From: an uncultured Flavobacteriales bacterium
GTDB taxonomy: Bacteria; Bacteroidota; Bacteroidia; Flavobacteriales_D; Crocinitomicaceae
NCBI GenBank assembly: GCA_937973685.1
Contig: CALJKJ010000030.1
Span: 1-64,000 of the forward strand
Direction of reading: 5' to 3'
Length of the DNA: 64,000 nt
Within the stretch, counting starts at the first letter, position 1; each line of letters opens with the position of its first letter. Of this stretch, positions 14,533 to 23,132 are shown piece after piece. The position numbers and the translations under genes were made by a program. Below the pieces are notes generated by a model, which was given only the letters and a program-made list of their open reading frames with translations, ran no database searches and was not told the DNA's origin.

Positions 14533-15532
14533 AGTTGTCGGTTCAAAAATTGCAGGGATTGTTTCAGTTGTAGCTCCTATCATTTCGGATAATTTAAAAA
14601 CCGAGTTAATTCCTGAGAATTCACGAGAAGCTTTAGTGCAACATACTGGAATTCGTTTTCGGAGAAATAGTGGGGAAAATGAGCTAACGAAAAAATACTT
14701 TTCTCATGCAGTTAGTGTTTTACTGGAAAAACTTAATTGGGACCTTTCAACTATTGATGTTTTTATTTGTGTTACACAAACACCTCAAGTATCAATACCT
14801 TCAATTTCATGTCAATTACATGGTGAATTAGCAATGTCAACAGATACTCTCTGCTACGATATTAATTCAGGGTGTTCGGGTTTTGTATACGGTATGCATA
14901 CTGTAAATAGTTTATTATCGACAATTGACAAACCAATTAAACGTGCGATTTTATGTTGTGGCGATCTTTCATCTATTATTACACGATCAGATGATTTAAC
15001 TGTTTTACCTATTTTTTCTGATGCTGTTTCGGCTATTGCTTTAGAAGTAGATAATAATTCAACAGAAACAACCGGCTATTTTCACCTTCAAACAGCAGGT
15101 GCTGGTCAAAATGCCATAGCTATGAAGTTACATAATGATGGAAAGTTTTATATGACGCTCAATGGTATTGATGTGTTTAATTATTCTGTTTCGATGGTTC
15201 CAAAAAATATTAAAACACTACTAGATTTTGCGAAAAAGCCAATTGATTTTCCTGACTTTTATTTTTTACATCAAGCTAACAAATTGATCAATGATTCAAT
15301 AGTTAAAAAAATAAGTGTCCCAGCAGATAAAGCACCAAGCACACTTTATAATTTTGGTAATACAGCATCTGCAAGTATACCTGTTACAATAAATGAATCA
15401 TGGGAGAATGGAACTAAAAAATCAAATTGGGTTGTATTATCAGGTTTTGGTGTTGGTTTTTCTGTAGCTTCATGTTTGATTTATTTTAATCCAGAAGTTT
15501 GTCATAAACCAATAATTTATCCTTCAAAATAG
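14519..15532 (+). CDS. 3-oxoacyl-ACP synthase III (KASIII/FabH-like)
   Basis: This 337-residue thiolase-fold enzyme has the complete Cys-His-Asn triad: C119 in DINSGCSGFVYGM, H251 in YFLHQANKLIND and N281 in NFGNTASASIPV. It condenses a starter acyl-CoA with an acyl-ACP, giving a 3-oxoacyl product. Its dedicated ACP lies immediately upstream and sugar-modifying genes downstream. It therefore looks like a specialised FabH paralogue making or transferring an acyl group for the locus product, not the housekeeping enzyme. The starter specificity cannot be read from sequence. Confidence 0.88.
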   Translation: MALAKVVGSKIAGIVSVVAPIISDNLKTELIPENSREALVQHTGIRFRRNSGENELTKKYFSHAVSVLLEKLNWDLSTIDVFICVTQTPQVSIPSISCQLHGELAMSTDTLCYDINSGCSGFVYGMHTVNSLLSTIDKPIKRAILCCGDLSSIITRSDDLTVLPIFSDAVSAIALEVDNNSTETTGYFHLQTAGAGQNAIAMKLHNDGKFYMTLNGIDVFNYSVSMVPKNIKTLLDFAKKPIDFPDFYFLHQANKLINDSIVKKISVPADKAPSTLYNFGNTASASIPVTINESWENGTKKSNWVVLSGFGVGFSVASCLIYFNPEVCHKPIIYPSK

Positions 15533-15539
15533 ATAAGTT

Positions 15540-16445
15540 ATGAATGAATTAGATATTGTAATCCCAGTTTATAATTCAAGTAAAATCATTGGTGAATTGA
15601 TCCAAAGATTGAATCAATGGCAAGAACGAGTTGACATAAAATTTCGTGTGCTTTTTGTTGATGACGGTAGCATTGACGAATCTATTCGAGTAATAAAGTC
15701 AGCTCAAAAGAATTTCCCATCAATATGTATTCGTCTTGCTAAAAATTATGGGCAGCATACAGCTACAGCAGTCGGATTAAGTCATGCTACTGCACCTTAT
15801 ATAGCTACGATAGATGACGATTTGCAACATGACCCTTCAGAAATCAGCAAGCTTTTTGTTAAAATGAATGATGTTGATGCAGATTTAGTAGTTGGAACAT
15901 TTGATATAAAAAAGCACTCGTACATACGTAATTTAGGGAGTTTTTTTCTAAAAAAAATATTTATGATGGAAGGTTTTGACTATGCAAACGTCACTTCTTT
16001 CCGCCTTATGAAAAAATCTGTTGCTCAAGTTTTTAAAAATGTATCTACTCCTATTTTATTCATAGAGGAATTTTTATTAAAAGGTGCAACAAATAGAGCT
16101 TCATGTGAAGTAAGCCATCACCAACGTTTTGATGGAAAATCGAATTATTCCAATTGGAAATTATTCAAGTTTGCTTTGAATATTATCATTTTCCACACGT
16201 CATTACCATTAAAATTTATTATTCGATTTGGATTAATAATGGCAGTTTTCTTTTTTATTAGTGGTTGCTTTTTCATTTATAACAAAGTGGTGAATGATGT
16301 GCAATTAGGATACACTTCGTTAATTGTAGCTATTTTCTTTTCTACAGGAATGATGCTCATGTCCCTTGGAATTATCGGGGAGTATATCCGTAAAATTTGG
16401 ATTGCACAAAATAATCTTGATAAAATAATACAGATTGAAGAGTGA
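15540..16445 (+). CDS. GT2 glycosyltransferase with C-terminal membrane helices (DPM1/GtrB-like)
   Basis: This 301-residue protein opens with the GT-A core LDIVIPVYNSSKIIGELI, followed by VLFVDDGSIDES and the acidic TIDDDLQHDP. These are typical of polyprenyl-phosphate glycosyltransferases (GtrB/ArnC/DPM1 type). Two hydrophobic helices at about 225-290 (RFGLIMAVFFFISGCFFIY and SLIVAIFFSTGMMLMSLGII) anchor it in the inner membrane. It probably loads a sugar onto undecaprenyl phosphate. The next gene starts within its stop codon (GTGA overlap). Confidence 0.85.
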   Translation: MNELDIVIPVYNSSKIIGELIQRLNQWQERVDIKFRVLFVDDGSIDESIRVIKSAQKNFPSICIRLAKNYGQHTATAVGLSHATAPYIATIDDDLQHDPSEISKLFVKMNDVDADLVVGTFDIKKHSYIRNLGSFFLKKIFMMEGFDYANVTSFRLMKKSVAQVFKNVSTPILFIEEFLLKGATNRASCEVSHHQRFDGKSNYSNWKLFKFALNIIIFHTSLPLKFIIRFGLIMAVFFFISGCFFIYNKVVNDVQLGYTSLIVAIFFSTGMMLMSLGIIGEYIRKIWIAQNNLDKIIQIEE

Positions 16446-16960
16446 GGATAAGAAGCAATTATGGAATTGAATTAAAACAGCTAGATTATTCAGATATCGA
16501 ACTTGTTCGCAATTGGCGCAATCAAGACTTTATTCGAAACAATATGGAGTTTCAAGAAATAATTACAACTGAACAACAAATTTCTTGGTATAATACAATT
16601 TCTCAATCAGGCGACTTTTATTTTATGATAAAAATTCAAAAACAAGCAATTGGATTGGTTCATTTAAATAAAATAAATTATCACAATAACTCAGCCCATG
16701 TTGGTGTCTTTATTGGAGAAAAATCATTTATTGGAACTGGAATTTCATTTAAAGTTTCCATGTTAATTTTTCAATTTTCTTTTGAAGAATTGAAATTAGA
16801 AAAAGTGTTTGCAAAAATTAAAAACGACCATAAATCAGCAGTTTCATACAATCAATTCTTGGGTTTCGAATGTACAGAAGAAGGACCTGTTTTTTCAGTG
16901 TGGGAGTTGACAAGAAAAGGTTTTGAGAAAGCATCAAAAAAATTAAAGCAACTTATTTAG
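16442..16960 (+). CDS. GNAT N-acetyltransferase (sugar-modifying type)
   Basis: This 172-residue GNAT-fold protein starts with GTG overlapping the previous stop by 4 bases. It begins with IELKQLDYSDIELVRNWRNQ. The acetyl-CoA region reads HVGVFIGEKSFIGTGISFKV, a slightly atypical motif, then FEELKLEKVFAKIKNDHKSA. Such proteins acetylate amino sugars made by PLP aminotransferases (PseH/WbdR-like). The DegT aminotransferase at 17865 would supply the amino group. The substrate is inferred. Confidence 0.75.
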   Translation: MRIRSNYGIELKQLDYSDIELVRNWRNQDFIRNNMEFQEIITTEQQISWYNTISQSGDFYFMIKIQKQAIGLVHLNKINYHNNSAHVGVFIGEKSFIGTGISFKVSMLIFQFSFEELKLEKVFAKIKNDHKSAVSYNQFLGFECTEEGPVFSVWELTRKGFEKASKKLKQLI

Positions 16961-16962
16961 GG

Positions 16963-17862
16963 CTATTTTTCCAAAATACGCCAACGCAATTCATCAATTA
17001 TTACTTTTAATTTATGTGCAACTGACTTGCTTTCTAATTCTATTAAGTTTTTAGTAAATAGTGACGGGTTTAAGATCCATTTTAGCGATTTTTTTGGAAA
17101 TGAAAGTTCACTATAGGGAAATTGTTTCAATGTGTATCTACTTTTCAATTTTGGTTGAATTTTCTTGAAAAAGATTGATTTATTGTGCTGATAAAGTTTA
17201 TTACTTTTAAAGTTCAATACATCTAGCCCAATATGAAACGTTAGATGTTCTTTCGTAATAAAACAAGGTTTTTTAGCGTGTGCAACAAGGTTATGAATGA
17301 AACTTGTTTCAATAAAAGGAATTCCAACACAAATTTCATCAAAACGCAACAAGGGTAAAATATCTTTGTGAAAAACAAAGCAATCGAAACCGGGATGAGA
17401 TTTCCCAATATCAGCGTACATGAGCGTTAAGTCATTGCTGTTAAAATGTTTTTTTGAAATTCTTCGGCGATTGATAATTAATGCGTCGTGTCCTTTTTGT
17501 AAATAACTCACTACATAGTCATAAAAAAAAGGCATAAGCGCAATGTCAATATTGGTATAAATAAAGTAGTCAGCAGTTTCATTTTCCTTTAATTTATCAA
17601 TTATATCGCCAATTAATGGAAGTTTTCGGTTGCCTAATTCAGGATGAATATCTTGAATTGAACGTTCTAAATCGGGTAATTTCACAAAGTCATTCGGAAT
17701 GATTTCGTGATCTTCTGGATATTGCGTGGTAAAAATCGTTATTTCACCTTTTTTAAAATTTGCTTTTGCCTGTTGAATGCTCTTAAAAGTGATGGGTTGC
17801 ACCAATGCCAACTCATTATTTTTAGCTACTTTTACAGGGTTTATGATATGCGCAATTTTCAC
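16963..17862 (-). CDS. Putative GT-A-like glycosyltransferase, antisense in the locus
   Basis: This 299-residue protein begins MKIAHIINPVKVAKNNELAL, from a GTG start. It has a DxD-like acidic motif in DYFIYTNIDIALMPFFYD and a second conserved-looking FDCFVFHKDILPLLRFDE. This pattern suggests a nucleotide-sugar transferase fold, but I do not recognise the family with certainty. It is the only minus-strand gene within the 14.3-32.7 kb locus. Its GTG start lies two bases from the ATG of the divergent DegT gene, and its 3' end is 2 bases from the GNAT stop. Confidence 0.6.
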   Translation of the reverse strand: MKIAHIINPVKVAKNNELALVQPITFKSIQQAKANFKKGEITIFTTQYPEDHEIIPNDFVKLPDLERSIQDIHPELGNRKLPLIGDIIDKLKENETADYFIYTNIDIALMPFFYDYVVSYLQKGHDALIINRRRISKKHFNSNDLTLMYADIGKSHPGFDCFVFHKDILPLLRFDEICVGIPFIETSFIHNLVAHAKKPCFITKEHLTFHIGLDVLNFKSNKLYQHNKSIFFKKIQPKLKSRYTLKQFPYSELSFPKKSLKWILNPSLFTKNLIELESKSVAHKLKVIIDELRWRILEK

Positions 17863-17864
17863 AA

Positions 17865-18998
17865 ATGGAAAAAATTAAATTCAATAACAGCTGTAAATCT
17901 ACTCATTTTACTGACTACATTGAATTGTTGCAGTCTGATTATGATTTATTGCGTCAAAAACATTTTTCCAATCATTGTTTAAAAGCGTTATCTTCAACAT
18001 ATTCATCAAGCAATTTATTTTTAACACACTCAGCAACAGGTGCTTTGGAAATGATTGCGGATTTAATTGAAATAAAACCTGGAGATGAAATAATACTCCC
18101 GTCCTTCACATTTGTTGCAACAGCAAATGCATTTGTTTCCAGAGGTGCAATACCTGTTTTTGTTGATATAGATCCAGTAACATTGACAATAAATTTGCAA
18201 ACAATCCAAGTAGCAGTTACACCAAAGACAAAAGCAGTAGTTTTGGTTCATTATTTTGGTCATTCAATGAACACGGTTGCCATAAAAACATTTTGTTCAG
18301 AAAATAATATTTTTTTCATTGAAGACGCTGCAATGGGATATGGATGTTTTGAAGATGAGTGGCCTTTGGGTTCGGTGGGCGACTTTGCTGTTGTAAGTTT
18401 TGATGTAACAAAACACATTTCAGCAATACAAGGTGGTTTGTTGTTAGTTAACAACAAACATTTCAGCAAAAGAGCATCATATTTGTATCATAATGGAACA
18501 AACAGAGATGATTTTGAGGATGGAAACGTATCTTATTATGAATGGGTAGATATAGGCTCAAAATATCAAATGAACGAGTTAAATGCGGCTTTTTTATGGA
18601 GTCAACTACAAGTGCAAGACAAACTTTTTGCACAAAGAAAAAAATGTTCGCAACATTATTATGAAGCATTGTTACCACTTCAAGAGGCAGGTTATTTACA
18701 ACTAATGGACAATCGATTTGTGTCCAACAATATTCACGGTTTTTATATCGTTTTGACAACGCAAGCACAACAAGAAGCTTTAAGGGAATATTTGTTTTCT
18801 AATGGAATAGAAGCTTTTTTTCATTATATTCCATTGCATTTATCTAAAAAAGTAAAGGAACTAACAGGCGCGATTCATTTACCAATGACAGAAAAAATAG
18901 CTGGAACACTTTTGCGTTTACCTTTTCACGATTTAATAACAGAAAAAGAAATCAAACTTATTGCGACTTTCATTCAATCGTTTTTCAATGAAAAATAA
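17865..18998 (+). CDS. DegT/DnrJ/EryC1/StrS sugar aminotransferase (WecE-like)
   Basis: This 377-residue PLP enzyme converts a keto-sugar nucleotide to its amino form, with glutamate as likely donor. Recognisable parts are the SATGALEMIADLIEIKPGDE cofactor region, IEDAAMGYG with the Asp that contacts the pyridine N, and the catalytic Lys183 in SFDVTKHISAIQGG. It resembles the dTDP-4-amino-4,6-dideoxygalactose transaminase group. The start codon is two bases from the divergent gene, so its promoter must lie inside that gene. The ABC-2 permease start overlaps its end by 11 bases (ATGAAAAATAA). Confidence 0.88.
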   Translation: MEKIKFNNSCKSTHFTDYIELLQSDYDLLRQKHFSNHCLKALSSTYSSSNLFLTHSATGALEMIADLIEIKPGDEIILPSFTFVATANAFVSRGAIPVFVDIDPVTLTINLQTIQVAVTPKTKAVVLVHYFGHSMNTVAIKTFCSENNIFFIEDAAMGYGCFEDEWPLGSVGDFAVVSFDVTKHISAIQGGLLLVNNKHFSKRASYLYHNGTNRDDFEDGNVSYYEWVDIGSKYQMNELNAAFLWSQLQVQDKLFAQRKKCSQHYYEALLPLQEAGYLQLMDNRFVSNNIHGFYIVLTTQAQQEALREYLFSNGIEAFFHYIPLHLSKKVKELTGAIHLPMTEKIAGTLLRLPFHDLITEKEIKLIATFIQSFFNEK

Positions 18999-19818
18999 GT
19001 CATTAGTTCAAAATAAATACCATCCTGAATCGGATAGTTTTGTGATTTTTTTAAATAAAATATTGCAGAATTTCCATTTGATATTGGTTTTTGCTAAAAG
19101 AGACATCAGTGTAAAATATTCACAAACTAGTTTAGGATATTTATGGGCGTTGTTGCAACCACTAGTTGCATTGGTCATATACACCATTTTTTTTGGGTTG
19201 TTATTAAATTGGAAATCGGACAACATACCATTTCCAATATATGTATTAACAGGTCTTTTGGGATGGAATTTCTTTGCTTACATTGTAAATACAGGAACTG
19301 TAAGCATTTTTAATTCAGGTAATTTGATGAAGAAAATTTATTTCCCAAAAATCATTTTACCATTCTCAAAAGTCATCATTGGATTAGTCGATTTATTCAT
19401 TGGATTAATTTTACTAATATCACTTTTTATTTATTATGACCTTTCCATTTCGTGGAAAATGATTTTTGTTCCTTTTATAATATTGTTAACTGCAATTTGT
19501 GGTTTATCAATGGTTTTTTGGTTAACCATATTTTCACATAAAAAAAGAGATGTTTTACATGTCATTCCATTCATAATAAATTACGGAATTTGGTTAACAC
19601 CTGTATTCTTTAGTCCTACAATTTTGCCTTTTAAATGGCGATTTATTTTAGATTTCAACCCCATGAATTCAATCATTAATTGTTGGAGATGGACATTTTT
19701 CGATTCGATAATTTTTCAATTGAATTGGTTGTATTCACTTATTGGGATGATTGTGTTTTTTATTTTTGGATTGTATTTCTTTAATAAAACTGAAAACAAA
19801 ATAGCAGATTACATATAG
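18988..19818 (+). CDS. ABC-2 type polysaccharide export permease (Wzm-like)
   Basis: This inner-membrane protein of about 276 residues has six predicted helices. It carries the cytoplasmic entry motif RDISVKYSQTSLGYLWALLQPL typical of Wzm/RfbA permeases that export O-antigen or teichoic-type glycans. The ATG at 18988 overlaps the aminotransferase stop and is preferred to a TTG at 18961. No ATP-binding partner (Wzt-like) is seen in the whole window. The ATPase must come from elsewhere or the gene is an orphan. Confidence 0.82.
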   Translation: MKNKSLVQNKYHPESDSFVIFLNKILQNFHLILVFAKRDISVKYSQTSLGYLWALLQPLVALVIYTIFFGLLLNWKSDNIPFPIYVLTGLLGWNFFAYIVNTGTVSIFNSGNLMKKIYFPKIILPFSKVIIGLVDLFIGLILLISLFIYYDLSISWKMIFVPFIILLTAICGLSMVFWLTIFSHKKRDVLHVIPFIINYGIWLTPVFFSPTILPFKWRFILDFNPMNSIINCWRWTFFDSIIFQLNWLYSLIGMIVFFIFGLYFFNKTENKIADYI

Positions 19819-19877
19819 CATTTACTGAGATTTATGCTTATTGTTTTCACACTATTTTTACAAATATTACATGCCTT

Positions 19878-22013
19878 ATGAGCATCAATGATTTCGATTT
19901 TACCTCTTGGGAATTTTCTCAAAATCCGTATCGGTTTTATGACACTTTACGTGCTTTTGGTTCTGTTCATTTTATTCCGAAGAACAATACTTATTTTGTA
20001 ACAGGTTATCAAGAAATTGTTGCTATTTTGACAGATACATCAGTTTTTTCTTCAGGCGGGAACAATGTTTTTGATCCTATATTATTGAATTGTGACCCTC
20101 CAGAACATTCATTTAATCGCAAAGTTTTTAATGGAAAAAACGCTCCTTTTTCACTAAGTAGGGTCAATCAATTGGAGCTTGAAAACAAGGCTATTTGTGA
20201 TGAGTTATTCAATAATTTTGGTGATGTTGAAAGTATTGATTTATTGCGTGATATATCATTGCCTTTTTCTTCATTGGTTATTTTAAAAATATTAGGGATT
20301 CAAACAGATGATTTGGTAGCACTACGAAATTGGTCAACTGATGCGGTTCTTACAAAAGCAATTGAAAACAATGATTATGCTACAGAAATTTGGGAATTGA
20401 TACTTCCTAAAGTAGCGCAATGGATTAACGAAACGTTAGCATCTCCACACAGATCAGGTTTAGCCGAAATTGTTTTTTTTGAAGGAGGGAGAACTTTTGA
20501 ATACGATGAAATCATTAATTTTACTCGAGTACTTTTATTAGGTGGAAATGAAACGACACCGAATTTAATTGCTTCAGCTTTCCTCAAGTTGGTAGAACAT
20601 CCAGATGTTTTTGATGCAGTTAAGTGCGATAATTCATTGATTTCTTCAGTTATTAATGAAACACTTCGTTTGGAGTCACCAACTCAATTAATCAAAAGAA
20701 TTACCACAGAAGAAATAGTAATTGCAGGTGTCAAAATTCCTAAAAATGCAACCGTAACTCTTGCAATTGGTGCAGCAAATCGCGACCCGGAAATTTTCGA
20801 GAATCCAAATGAATTTAATATTTATCGCTCATCAGGTAAAATTGTTTCTTTTGGTTTTGGTCCACATTATTGTTTGGGAGCACATTTATCTAAACAAGAA
20901 GCTGAAATTGTGTTGACGGAATTAATTTCACGTTATCCGAAAGTTACTTTACCAACTAATTTTCAACCTGTTTATAGACATTCAAGTCATATTCGAGGAA
21001 TTATATCAATGCCATTAGTGCTAAAGCAATTTCCCACAGGAAAATTAGAACATTATCGAACAATTGCACGTAATGAAATTGCTTCTAAATTTAATGAATT
21101 TGGACATTTTCCTACATTTGAATTATATCCTGCTATAGATCCTAATCGCTGGATTTACACCATTCCTTCTCCTTTTATTCATGCAAACGTTTGTCTATCT
21201 CTATTAAATGCAGCAGAGTTGGATGCGACACTAATGGAAAAAGCAAAATCATATTTATTATCAATGAAAGAAGTTGGTGATTTATGGCGTTTTTGGGAAT
21301 TGAAACAAGCACAGAACAACGTTCCGATTGATATGGATGATACTGCCATTTGTTCACATGTTTTGGAAAAGTTAGGTGAGACCATACATAACAAATCCAT
21401 TTTAACAATGCTAATAAAAAAAGATGGGCGCATGTTAACCTGGCTTTTTCCCTCAGTCCGTTTAGCACGAACCAATTTTCGTGTTTTTCTTCGATCTTTA
21501 GTAACCTTACATTTGATTAAACCAACATTAAAAGCAGGAATGATAGCTAAAAATGATACTGAAATATCCGTGATGGCAAATGTGTGCCTTTATTTAGGTA
21601 ATACAAATAACGCCCAAAAAATAGCGCGATTTTGTATTGATTCTTGGCAATTTAAACAATCAACGGGTCAGTTTTATGATAACCAATTAATTGACGCGTT
21701 TCATGTTGCGCGAGCATATGCAAATGGTGTCGTAGCGTTTGAACAATTGAAACCTCAAATAAACGAATTGATTGCAATGAATTACTTAATATATGAACCA
21801 ATGTCGTTAATTTTGGCATATCTAACGTTGGTTCATTTAAATGTTTCTATTGAATTGCAATTAAAAATCAAACGATTGATTTTGGAAAGTGAAAATATAG
21901 AAGAGAAAATAACAAAAAATTATCCTTATTTCACTTCAAAAGACCGTAATTTTTATGCTGGGTCATCGGTGCTTTCATCCGCTTGGTTTTTAGAAGCAAC
22001 CAAAGATTGGTAA
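19878..22013 (+). CDS. Cytochrome P450 fused to a DxDD terpene-cyclase-like domain
   Basis: This is a 711-residue two-domain protein. Residues 1 to about 390 are a bacterial class I P450. The I-helix reads LLLGGNETTPNLI, the K-helix ExxR is ETLR (E261/R264), and the heme loop FGFGPHYCLGAHL has Cys332 as thiolate ligand. Residues about 395-711 are all-helical and contain PIDMDDTAICSHVLEKLG, with D485-M486-D487-D488-T489. This is a DxDD motif as in class II terpene cyclases and squalene-hopene cyclases, which protonate an alkene or epoxide. Classic repeated QW motifs are not obvious, so the fold assignment is tentative. There is no signal peptide. The UbiA prenyltransferase follows after 2 bases. 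Together they suggest prenylation or terpenoid cyclisation followed by oxidation. Confidence 0.82.
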   Translation: MSINDFDFTSWEFSQNPYRFYDTLRAFGSVHFIPKNNTYFVTGYQEIVAILTDTSVFSSGGNNVFDPILLNCDPPEHSFNRKVFNGKNAPFSLSRVNQLELENKAICDELFNNFGDVESIDLLRDISLPFSSLVILKILGIQTDDLVALRNWSTDAVLTKAIENNDYATEIWELILPKVAQWINETLASPHRSGLAEIVFFEGGRTFEYDEIINFTRVLLLGGNETTPNLIASAFLKLVEHPDVFDAVKCDNSLISSVINETLRLESPTQLIKRITTEEIVIAGVKIPKNATVTLAIGAANRDPEIFENPNEFNIYRSSGKIVSFGFGPHYCLGAHLSKQEAEIVLTELISRYPKVTLPTNFQPVYRHSSHIRGIISMPLVLKQFPTGKLEHYRTIARNEIASKFNEFGHFPTFELYPAIDPNRWIYTIPSPFIHANVCLSLLNAAELDATLMEKAKSYLLSMKEVGDLWRFWELKQAQNNVPIDMDDTAICSHVLEKLGETIHNKSILTMLIKKDGRMLTWLFPSVRLARTNFRVFLRSLVTLHLIKPTLKAGMIAKNDTEISVMANVCLYLGNTNNAQKIARFCIDSWQFKQSTGQFYDNQLIDAFHVARAYANGVVAFEQLKPQINELIAMNYLIYEPMSLILAYLTLVHLNVSIELQLKIKRLILESENIEEKITKNYPYFTSKDRNFYAGSSVLSSAWFLEATKDW

Positions 22014-22015
22014 AG

Positions 22016-23029
22016 ATGGAATTTCAGATTTGGATGAAACGCTTACATTCTTTTTCGCGCTACAACTTACTGTTGTATGCACATTTTTGTTTGGTCATTT
22101 GTGCACTTTTTAAGTTGTCACTTCCTTTTTTGACAATTGTCATATTATTTAGTGCTTATTTATTAATAGGTGTTGGCGGTTATTTATTCAATGATTGGTA
22201 TGATCAATCAAGCGATGAAAAAGCAGGCAAATTAAATATAACAACTACCTTATCTGCCAATCAATTTTATTTACTGTTACTGCTATTTTGGGGTTTTGGA
22301 CTTTTTTTCATTTTTCAAATAAGTTTAGTTGCTTCTTATGTGTTAATCCTTCAATTTTTATTGATAATTGCTTATTCGCACCCAACGATTCGTTTGAAAG
22401 AAAAGGGAATCGTAGGCTTATTGGTTGATTCACTTTACGGTCACGTTGTACCTGTTTTAATGTTATTAGTCGTACTTTCAGATTTTGGTCAACTACCACT
22501 ATTCTTTAAATTTTGTTTCCTTATTTTGAATTTGTTTATTGGAATTAGAGATATATTAATTCATCAATTAGAAGACAAACAAAATGACTTAAAAGCAGGA
22601 GTTAAAACATTTGCAACTGAACAAGGCGAGAAGGCGCAAAAACTAATAAAACAAGTTGTTTTAGTTACAAATTATCTCTTGCTATTTTTAGTTTATTACG
22701 TTTTGTATATCCAATTTAATGTATATTCCCTCATATTCACCAGTCTGTTAACTGCAATTTTCATTCAACAATACAAAAAGCACAAACAGCTAGAACGCGT
22801 ATGTGTTTTTTTAAGCACGTGGTTACTAATAGGCTATTTTGTTAAAAGTGAACAATTCGTTTTCTTACTACTAATATTCCATCCTTATTTTATTGAGTTA
22901 ACTAGTCGATTAATAAAAATCATCTATTTTGATTTTTTCAAATTGTATGTCAATGTAGGATTGTATTATCTGTTTTTAGTTTTTGGTCGTGATTTAAAGA
23001 AAAAACCGTTGTATGAAAAGAAAAAATAA
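22016..23029 (+). CDS. UbiA family membrane prenyltransferase
   Basis: This protein of about 337 residues has multiple membrane helices and both Asp-rich UbiA motifs. These are NDWYDQSSDEKAGK (N59, D60, D63, D67) and EDKQNDLKAGVKT (D187, D191). They bind Mg2+-diphosphate of an isoprenoid donor and attach it to an aromatic, phosphosugar or other acceptor. The ATG at 22016 is preferred to one at 21983, which would overlap the P450-cyclase gene. The acceptor is unknown; the neighbours suggest a sugar or lipid-linked intermediate. Confidence 0.85.
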   Translation: MEFQIWMKRLHSFSRYNLLLYAHFCLVICALFKLSLPFLTIVILFSAYLLIGVGGYLFNDWYDQSSDEKAGKLNITTTLSANQFYLLLLLFWGFGLFFIFQISLVASYVLILQFLLIIAYSHPTIRLKEKGIVGLLVDSLYGHVVPVLMLLVVLSDFGQLPLFFKFCFLILNLFIGIRDILIHQLEDKQNDLKAGVKTFATEQGEKAQKLIKQVVLVTNYLLLFLVYYVLYIQFNVYSLIFTSLLTAIFIQQYKKHKQLERVCVFLSTWLLIGYFVKSEQFVFLLLIFHPYFIELTSRLIKIIYFDFFKLYVNVGLYYLFLVFGRDLKKKPLYEKKK

Positions 23030-23132
23030 CAGTTGTTTTTTATGAATAAGTTTAGATAGAAAAAGAATATTTACAAGTGTGAAACAACTAATTAGTTAAA
23101 TAATTCATTGAATTTTTAAGTCTAGCAGAACT

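Noticed and set aside
21983..22016. An earlier UbiA start at 21983
   Set aside because: It would overlap the P450-cyclase coding sequence by 31 bases and add a non-conserved N-terminal extension; ATG 22016 lies just after the stop.
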